A DNA stretch of 64,000 nt. Source: CBINFS01 sp966250015 (GTDB lineage: Bacteria; Bacteroidota; Rhodothermia; Rhodothermales; DASSAV01). The position numbers and the translations under genes were made by a program. This document shows positions 1 through 5,971 of this stretch, piece after piece. The notes beneath the pieces are model-generated. The model was not told where the DNA came from and did no database searches. It saw only the letters and a program-made list of their open reading frames with translations. The stretch spans positions 91,562 to 155,561 of the forward strand of contig CBINFS010000005.1 of assembly GCA_966250015.1 (NCBI GenBank). The letters run 5' to 3'. Positions within the stretch are counted from its first letter, which is position 1. Every line of letters begins with the position of its first letter.

Positions 1-62
1 CCGTGTTTGAGGTGATTCCTGCGCCATTACACCAAAGGTAAAAATCGTTTCAAAGCGATTGC

Positions 63-90
63 TTGACCGGGAACTTGTTGGTAATGTATT
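63..90 (+). promoter_or_regulatory. Candidate groESL promoter
   Basis: A TTGACC hexamer (63-68) is followed after 16 bases by TGTATT (85-90). This resembles a housekeeping -35/-10 pair with a weak -10. It lies directly upstream of the CIRCE operator, so HrcA bound there would cover the start site, which is the usual groE arrangement. The promoter itself is an inference. If the organism uses Bacteroidota-type -33/-7 elements, the true core could be a few bases away. Confidence 0.4.
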
Positions 91-100
91 TTGTTCGTCG

Positions 101-127
101 TTAGCACTCGTCAGGTTAGAGTGCTAA
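101..127 (+). promoter_or_regulatory. CIRCE operator (HrcA binding site) of groESL
   Basis: The sequence reads TTAGCACTC, nine spacer bases, then GAGTGCTAA, an exact match to the CIRCE consensus inverted repeat. CIRCE is the operator of the heat-shock repressor HrcA, whose own folding depends on GroEL, so the site closes a feedback loop on the downstream chaperonin operon. It sits 68 bases before the groES start, in the untranslated leader or at the transcription start. hrcA itself is not in the window. Confidence 0.95.
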
Positions 128-195
128 CAATCACCTCGAATCATTTCTTTCTGTCTAGTTTCGTTCAACGATTCCTTTGAGGAGGATAGTAAAAC

Positions 196-489
196 ATGAC
201 GAGCATTAAACCACTCAGTGACCGGGTTGTCGTCAAGCCTGAGCCCGCTGAAGAGAAGACCTCCAGTGGCCTTTACATCCCCGACACGGCGAAGGAGAAG
301 CCGCAGCGGGGTAAAGTGATCGCCGTAGGAGAGGGCCGCTACGAGAACGGCACCAAAATCTCCATGACCGTCAAGGAGGGTGATACCGTCCTTTACGGGA
401 AGTACTCCGGCACGGAAGTTACGCTCGATGGGGAAGAATACCTGATCATGCGCGAAACTGACATCCTCGGCATCGTTCAGTCGAAGTAA
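196..489 (+). CDS. groES: Co-chaperonin GroES
   Basis: This is the 97-residue cytosolic GroES, the usual length, which forms the seven-subunit lid on the GroEL ring and closes the folding chamber with ATP. The N-terminal I-K-P-L-S-D-R-V-V-V-K-P strand, the mobile-loop region around residues 18-35 (E-E-K-T-S-S-G-L-Y-I-P) and the C-terminal E-E-Y-L-I-M-R-E-T-D-I-L segment are all typical. The ATG at 196 has a GGAGG Shine-Dalgarno (181-185), unusually clear for this window. It is the first gene of the groESL operon, 50 bases ahead of groEL, and is controlled by the CIRCE site upstream. Confidence 0.98.
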   Translation: MTSIKPLSDRVVVKPEPAEEKTSSGLYIPDTAKEKPQRGKVIAVGEGRYENGTKISMTVKEGDTVLYGKYSGTEVTLDGEEYLIMRETDILGIVQSK

Positions 490-539
490 TCACCCCAATT
501 CCAGGTTGTAGAAAATCAAGCATATCATAGTACACTAAC

Positions 540-2165
540 ATGGCAAAAAACATCATTTTCGATGCGGAAGCGCGTTCCTCCCTGAAAAGGGGTGTTGATA
601 CGCTGGCAAACGCAGTGAAAGTCACCCTCGGCCCGAAAGGCCGTAACGTGATCATCGAGAAGAAATTCGGTGCTCCCACCGTCACGAAAGACGGTGTAAC
701 GGTTGCCAAAGAGATAGAGCTGGAAGACAAGCTCGAGAACGTCGGCGCCCAGATGGTCAAGGAAGTCGCCTCCAAGACGAGCGACGTTGCCGGTGACGGC
801 ACCACGACGGCCACCGTGCTGGCTCAGGCCATCATCACCTCCGGTCTGAAAAATGTCACGGCTGGCGCCAACCCGATGGACCTGAAGCGCGGTATCGACA
901 AGGCGGTCGAGGCGGTCGTCGCCAGCCTCCGCGAGCAGAGCCGCGAGATCCAGGATAAGCAGGAGATCGCCCAGGTCGCAGCCATCTCGGCAAACAACGA
1001 CCCCGACATCGGAAACCTGATCGCCGACGCGTTCGACAAAGTCGGCAAGGACGGCGTCATCACCGTTGAGGAAGCCAAGGGAACGGAGACGACGCTCGAG
1101 GTCGTCGAGGGTATGCAGTTCGACCGCGGCTACCTCTCGCCCTACTTCGTCACGAATCCGGACAACATGGAGGCCGTGCTCGAGGACGCCTTCGTCCTGA
1201 TCCATGACAAGAAGATCAGCGCGATGAAAGACCTCCTCCCGATCCTCGAGAAGGTTGCCCAGATGGGTTCGCCGCTGCTCATCGTCGCTGAAGACATCGA
1301 GGGTGAGGCGCTCGCCACGCTCGTCGTGAACAAGCTCCGTGGCACCCTCAAAGTGGCCGCCGTCAAGGCTCCTGGCTTTGGTGACCGCCGCAAGGCCATG
1401 CTCGAAGACATCGCGATCCTCACCGGTGGCACCGTCATCTCTGAGGAGAAAGGCTATCGCCTTGAGAACGCGACCGTCAACTACCTCGGCCGTGCCAAGC
1501 GGATCGTCATCGACAAAGACACGACCACCATCGTCGACGGCGCCGGCGACAGCGACCAGATCAAGGCTCGCGCCAACCAGATCCGGCAGCAGATCGAGAC
1601 CACCACGTCCGACTACGATCGCGAGAAACTGCAAGAGCGTCTTGCGAAGCTCTCCGGCGGTGTCGCCGTCCTGAAGATCGGCGCCTCCACGGAGCCTGAG
1701 ATGAAGGAGAAGAAAGCCCGCGTCGAGGACGCCCTCCACGCTACGCGTGCTGCCGTAGAGGAAGGCATCATCCCGGGTGGCGGTGTTGCATACATCCGCG
1801 CACTCGATTCGCTCGACAAGCTCAACCTGGAGAACGAAGACCAGCAGATCGGCGTCTCCATCATCCGCCGGGCGCTCGAAGAGCCGCTCCGTCAGATCGT
1901 TGTCAACGCCGGAGTTGAGGGTTCAATCGTCGTCCAAAAGGTACGCGAGTCCAACGGAGACTTCGGTTTCAACGCGCAAACCGAAAAGTACTGCAACATG
2001 ATCGAGGAAGGCGTCATCGACCCGACCAAGGTTGCCCGCACCGCACTCGAGAATGCGGCCTCCGTTGCAAGCCTGTTGCTCACCACCGAGGCCATCGTGG
2101 CCGACAAGCCGGAAGAAAAGCAATCCGGCCCCGCAATGCCTCCGGGCGGCGGAATGGACTTCTAA
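540..2165 (+). CDS. groEL: Chaperonin GroEL
   Basis: This 541-residue chaperonin subunit forms the tetradecameric ATP-driven folding cage with GroES. The ATP site G-D-G-T-T-T (residues 85-90), the L-G-P-K-G-R-N motif near 30 and the second nucleotide region E-E-G-I-I-P-G-G-G-V are intact. The C-terminus ends P-P-G-G-G-M-D-F, a single short Gly/Met tail rather than a long GGM repeat. It is co-transcribed with groES and terminated by the strong hairpin at 2188. Codon bias in this gene creates long antisense open frames that are not genes. Confidence 0.98.
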   Translation: MAKNIIFDAEARSSLKRGVDTLANAVKVTLGPKGRNVIIEKKFGAPTVTKDGVTVAKEIELEDKLENVGAQMVKEVASKTSDVAGDGTTTATVLAQAIITSGLKNVTAGANPMDLKRGIDKAVEAVVASLREQSREIQDKQEIAQVAAISANNDPDIGNLIADAFDKVGKDGVITVEEAKGTETTLEVVEGMQFDRGYLSPYFVTNPDNMEAVLEDAFVLIHDKKISAMKDLLPILEKVAQMGSPLLIVAEDIEGEALATLVVNKLRGTLKVAAVKAPGFGDRRKAMLEDIAILTGGTVISEEKGYRLENATVNYLGRAKRIVIDKDTTTIVDGAGDSDQIKARANQIRQQIETTTSDYDREKLQERLAKLSGGVAVLKIGASTEPEMKEKKARVEDALHATRAAVEEGIIPGGGVAYIRALDSLDKLNLENEDQQIGVSIIRRALEEPLRQIVVNAGVEGSIVVQKVRESNGDFGFNAQTEKYCNMIEEGVIDPTKVARTALENAASVASLLLTTEAIVADKPEEKQSGPAMPPGGGMDF

Positions 2166-2187
2166 ACGAACCGTTTAGATCATAAAG

Positions 2188-2225
2188 AAGGGGTGGGGCA
2201 ACTATAACGTTCCCCACCCCTTTTT
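2188..2225 (+). terminator. Rho-independent terminator of groESL
   Basis: An 11-bp perfect stem, AAGGGGTGGGG (2188-2198) with CCCCACCCCTT (2212-2222), is followed by further T residues. It lies 22 bases after the groEL stop. Confidence 0.9.
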
Positions 2226-2326
2226 CACGTCTTTCCACGAAGGGTCGAAGACTATCCGCGATGACTATTTGGAACAAGGCTGACCGGAGGAAAGAAGGTT
2301 AACAGTGGTGAAACTGTCAACTAAAA

Positions 2327-2355
2327 CGTCATCTCCGTATAGTCAGAGATCCAGG
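2327..2355 (+). repeat. REP-like element, degenerate copy
   Basis: This 29-base unit starts CGTCATCTCCG and ends GAGATCCAGG. It matches the unit at 63931-63959 at 24 of 29 positions. The central palindrome is degraded here. The general form (CGTCAT..CC..GG..ATCCAGG) is that of the extragenic palindromes dispersed in many bacterial genomes. Confidence 0.55.
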
Positions 2356-2431
2356 AAACGATCGCCCATGGCACTGACTTTTAGATAAGCCGCACGGTTG
2401 CATGGTTTCAGGCTCGGAGGCCGGAATGACG

Positions 2432-2499
2432 TATTGGAAAGAGATAGAATTGTCGATTAGGCCCCGCCTTCGAGTTGTTTTCTTCCACTCTTTCCAATA
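2432..2499. repeat. 12-bp inverted repeat with 44-base spacer
   Basis: TATTGGAAAGAG (2432-2443) is exactly complementary to CTCTTTCCAATA (2488-2499). The arms directly abut the opposed REP-like half at 2421-2432. The long spacer and lack of a T-run argue against a terminator. It may be a tiny non-autonomous element or a cruciform/RNA structure. Confidence 0.6.
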
Positions 2500-2577
2500 A
2501 ACATCAGCGGAAATCTGGAGCCATCTGCGGATTGCAGTTCAGTTTCCTCTTCGTGCCTTCGCGTTCGAAAAAGCCAC

Positions 2578-3402
2578 TTAGCCGTGCTTTTTCCCGTACC
2601 CGCCGTAATTCGCGAGCGCTGGAACTTCGAGGGCGTTCATCATTGCGTTGATGAGGTCCTCTTCATTATCGAGGAAGAAGCCGTCTGCATTGGCGATCTG
2701 CACCAGATCGTTCAGTGCAGCCATGCGTTGCTCCTCGGGGAGATGTTCTTTGATGAAGGATATGGATTCGTCCAGAGTAGAGCGGTCGGAGCCGTGGGAA
2801 TAACGCTCTTTCGCTTCTTCGTAGATGTCTTCAATGTCTTCTTCGCTCAGTCGCGGCTGCCATTCGCGAAGCTTTTTCAACATGATCCGCCTCTCTTGCT
2901 CATCCAGCTCGTTGTCAGCCCCGTGCGCAAGTACGAGAAAGATAAAGGCCAGATGATGCAATACCGTCCATTTCCCACGATCTAACTTCTGTTTTACAGT
3001 TACGGCGCCTTCACTTTGCAGATTCGGTAGGACGATTCCCCAGCACTCCGCCAGACCACCCAGGAAACCCCACTCGTCATCCAGTATGACACCGTCCGCT
3101 TCAGCTATTCGAATGAGATCTTGAAGGACTCCTTCACACTCTTCCGGAGATAGCAGATTCCGAAGCGCCATCATGGCCTGCGTGGCCAGCTCCATGTTGT
3201 TCTGCGTTTGCTGGTATACGGCGAGCGCGTCGAGAATGGCGTCTCGGATTTCCGACCGATCTATAGTCCGATATCGGGCGTGGAGACTATCAATGATGGT
3301 CTCCATTTCACGATCGGTCAGGTAACAATCCGTACCATGTGCCATGGTCAGGTAGAGGAATGTGAGGTTCCGCACCTGGCTGCGGATGCTGGGCGTAAGC
3401 AT
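2578..3402 (-). CDS. Tandem TerB-like domain protein
   Basis: This 274-residue soluble protein has no signal peptide. Two halves are clearly homologous: residues ~14-115 (F-L-Y-L-T-M-A-H-G-T-D ... D-L-I-R-I-A-E-A-D-G-V-I-L-D-D-E) and ~153-250 (F-I-F-L-V-L-A-H-G-A-D ... D-L-V-Q-I-A-N-A-D-G-F-F-L-D-N-E). The acidic A-D-G-x-x-x-D-x-E turns and all-alpha pattern recall TerB/DjlA-type domains, which are linked to tellurite-resistance and membrane stress proteins. No molecular activity can be assigned. It starts 39 bases after the histidine kinase on the same strand, so the two are probably co-transcribed. An AAGGAGA ribosome site lies upstream of the ATG. Confidence 0.7.
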   Translation of the reverse strand: MLTPSIRSQVRNLTFLYLTMAHGTDCYLTDREMETIIDSLHARYRTIDRSEIRDAILDALAVYQQTQNNMELATQAMMALRNLLSPEECEGVLQDLIRIAEADGVILDDEWGFLGGLAECWGIVLPNLQSEGAVTVKQKLDRGKWTVLHHLAFIFLVLAHGADNELDEQERRIMLKKLREWQPRLSEEDIEDIYEEAKERYSHGSDRSTLDESISFIKEHLPEEQRMAALNDLVQIANADGFFLDNEEDLINAMMNALEVPALANYGGYGKKHG

Positions 3403-3441
3403 TTCGGGTTTGTTCTCCTTTTGGGCGGCCCCGGTCTTGCG

Positions 3442-5736
3442 TTAAACGGCAGGGCTGGGTCTCGATGCTTTGGGTAGTTCAACGATGAACGCACTACCCG
3501 CCCCTTTGTTACTTGTAACGCGTATGTGGCCGCCAATTAAGTCGAGAAGCCTTTTTGAAACGGCGAGTCCGAGTCCACTCCCCTGATGCGTTCGCTCGAG
3601 TCCCGTGCTTTCCTGCGAAAACTCGTCAAAAATGTGTGGCAGGAAAGCGTCGGTGATGCCTATCCCCGTATCTCTGATCGTCACGTACACGTGGTCTTCA
3701 CGCTCGGATACCTCGACCTCTATTCCCCCTTCTTCGGTAAACTTGACGGCATTGTCTAGCAGGTTATTGAGCACGCGCGCCACTAACCGCTGGCCCTTCT
3801 TAACGTAGGCTCCGTCCACGGGCTTGCTGATCTGGAATGTCAGCCCCTTCTCGTTGGCCATGGGACGGATCAACTCGGACACGCTCTCAACAACGTCAAC
3901 CACGTTGAAGGACGTGTTTTCCACGTCAACCGAACCTGCCTCGAGCTGAGCCAGATCGAGAATTGAATCGAGCATGAGGAGCAAGCGCCTGCCGCTTCGT
4001 TCAATGACCTTTACGAATCGCTGATACTGCGGCCGTACACCCTGCTTCAGCATCGACGTGAATCCGAGTATGACGGTCAGCGGGGTTCGGACCTCGTGCG
4101 TCATGTTAGTAAGAAAGGCCGACTTGATCCTGGCCATCTCCTCGGCGGCTTCTTTTGCCATGACCAGCTCAAGCTCCGTCTCCTTTCCTTCCGTGATATC
4201 ACTGAAACTTCCCACGTATCCGACAAACGCACCATCTGACGCATATCGCGGAACGCCCGTAAAGTGCATCCATCGGTAAACACCGTCATGCCGCAGCAAC
4301 CGGCACTCGACGCTGAACGGCGTTCGCTTCGCAACGGCTTCCCGATATTGATTCAGGACAGACTGACTATCTTCCGGATGTAATCCACTCGCCCAACCCT
4401 GTCCCCTGCTCTCTTCGAATTCCTTTCCCGTAAACCGGTGCCAGGTCTCATTTAGAAAGACGAACCCACCTTCACTATCGGCGAGCCAGAGCAGGACGGG
4501 CACCGAATCCGCCACCGACTTGAATCTGGACTCATTTTCCTGCAAGGCATTCAACATCTTCTGCTGTTCGGTGATGTCCGTCAATGCAGCCAGGATCGAC
4601 GGCTCACCTCCGAGTTGGATACGTTGCAGCGACAAAAGAATCGTTTTTAACTGCCCCGATTTTGAGGTTAGTCGAACCTCCTGCTCCGGAACCCTGTCTT
4701 TTTGACCGAACAGGCCTGAAAGGTCATCGGGAAGTGCTTCCCCGTGCCACAAATCGAGATCTTTCCACGCCTTACCGATGATATTTTCACGCTCACAACC
4801 CACCAGCTCACAGAACGCTTCATTGACGTGTACGAAGCGGCCGTCCGACACCCGGGTTATGCTCAACCCGACGGGTCCAAACTGAAATGACTTCTCAAAC
4901 AGCTCTCTCGTCTCAGAGAGGGCTTCTTCCATCTGCCTCCTCAACGTCTGGTCTCGAACCGTACTGAGAACCGCGCGACTCCCGTGGTACTGGACAGGCA
5001 CGGATGCCGTTTCGATCGGAACCTCCGAGCCGTCCAACCGGATTACGGTCTCTTCGACCAGCTCAACGCGCCGGCCTTTCCCGAGTGGCGCACTGACACG
5101 GCGAATGCGATCACGCTTCTCAGGCTGCACAAACTCCCACACGGATCGCCCGATCAACGCGGAGGCACTCGACGCGCCGATGAGGCGCACACCCGCAGGA
5201 TTGACGTACAGGATGCGCCCGTCCATGTCGGTGAGTATAACCGTGTCGGGCTGGAGGTCTACGAGCTGATGGTATAGTTCTTCCGCCTCGAACCGGGCTT
5301 CTGGTACACGCTTTTCGACGTCGGCTGACGTATCCACACCCAACACCAGCTGAGAATCACCATCGGCTTCAGCGGCCGGGACGAGCACAACACGGACTTC
5401 CGGATCGGATCCCCAATCATCCTCACCTTCGAGAAAAGAAACGGGTTGCCCACTATCGAGCGCCTTATGGATCTGGTCTTTGAGAAAAGGGGTTAGTTTT
5501 TTTCCGGAGTTCGAAAACCCGTTACCCGTGTTTTCATCGGCGCCGGTAACGAGTAGCTCACCTCTCTTGCTCGCTTCCACGAAATAACACGTTCCCCCAA
5601 AAAATTCGATCAGCCGCCTGAAAGCTAACTCCTTCAATCGTAGCTGACGAATGGTTCGATCCTGATCGTCGATCAATGCTTGGAGATCCCGGACGCGTTC
5701 GATGAGATCCTGGTGTGACCTTTCGTGGATGTTCAT
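3442..5736 (-). CDS. Multi-PAS sensor histidine kinase
   Basis: This 764-residue kinase has no membrane segments, so it should sense a cytosolic signal. The order is an N-terminal coiled coil (1-40), an unassigned region (40-150, perhaps a degenerate sensor), PAS at ~155-265, PAS at ~280-392, PAS/PAC at ~402-516, HisKA with phospho-accepting His547 (F-L-T-N-M-T-H-E-V-R), and HATPase_c with N box (N657 onward), D-T-G-I-G-I (689-694) and G-S-G-L-G-L (719-724). There is no receiver domain and no response regulator beside it, so the partner is encoded elsewhere. The TerB-like gene follows at once downstream. Confidence 0.93.
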   Translation of the reverse strand: MNIHERSHQDLIERVRDLQALIDDQDRTIRQLRLKELAFRRLIEFFGGTCYFVEASKRGELLVTGADENTGNGFSNSGKKLTPFLKDQIHKALDSGQPVSFLEGEDDWGSDPEVRVVLVPAAEADGDSQLVLGVDTSADVEKRVPEARFEAEELYHQLVDLQPDTVILTDMDGRILYVNPAGVRLIGASSASALIGRSVWEFVQPEKRDRIRRVSAPLGKGRRVELVEETVIRLDGSEVPIETASVPVQYHGSRAVLSTVRDQTLRRQMEEALSETRELFEKSFQFGPVGLSITRVSDGRFVHVNEAFCELVGCERENIIGKAWKDLDLWHGEALPDDLSGLFGQKDRVPEQEVRLTSKSGQLKTILLSLQRIQLGGEPSILAALTDITEQQKMLNALQENESRFKSVADSVPVLLWLADSEGGFVFLNETWHRFTGKEFEESRGQGWASGLHPEDSQSVLNQYREAVAKRTPFSVECRLLRHDGVYRWMHFTGVPRYASDGAFVGYVGSFSDITEGKETELELVMAKEAAEEMARIKSAFLTNMTHEVRTPLTVILGFTSMLKQGVRPQYQRFVKVIERSGRRLLLMLDSILDLAQLEAGSVDVENTSFNVVDVVESVSELIRPMANEKGLTFQISKPVDGAYVKKGQRLVARVLNNLLDNAVKFTEEGGIEVEVSEREDHVYVTIRDTGIGITDAFLPHIFDEFSQESTGLERTHQGSGLGLAVSKRLLDLIGGHIRVTSNKGAGSAFIVELPKASRPSPAV

Positions 5737-5902
5737 TCAAAAAACCTGTGCCGCGCAAGCAGAACGAGCAAAACACCGGGCAGTGAGCCGACGGGTTGCC
5801 ACCCTTCGCAAGTATGTGAGCCGTGAGGAATCAATATGAAAACGCCTAACCGGTCACAAATGCAACAGCAGCGCAGTTACGGTTTTGAAAGAACCAGAAA
5901 GC

Positions 5903-5938
5903 AAACGGAGCGGCCAGACGATCCGGCCGCTCCGTTTT
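5903..5938 (-). terminator. Terminator of the acyl-CoA synthetase gene
   Basis: A perfect 13-bp stem, AAACGGAGCGGCC (5903-5915) with GGCCGCTCCGTTT (5925-5937), has a 9-base loop. It lies about 35 bases beyond the stop of the minus-strand gene at 5972. Short T-runs on both sides could allow bidirectional use. Confidence 0.8.
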
Positions 5939-5971
5939 GAGCTCCATTTATCGGTTTCGAAAAATTCAGAC

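Larger units (their letters stand above)
2227..2577. other. Intergenic region with REP-like and nested inverted repeats
   Basis: No gene is visible in this 351-base gap between the groEL terminator and the stop of the TerB-like gene. It contains a REP-like unit (2327-2355), an opposed partial copy around 2421-2432 (CCGGAATGACG, complement of CGTCATTCCGG), and a 12-bp inverted repeat (2432-2443 with 2488-2499). The gap looks like the remains of small repeat elements. Confidence 0.6.

Noticed and set aside
525..1739. 404-codon minus-strand open frame inside groEL
   Set aside because: It is fully antisense to groEL, which is certain. The frame is open because of strong GC-ending codon bias, and its translation shows no fold or start signal.
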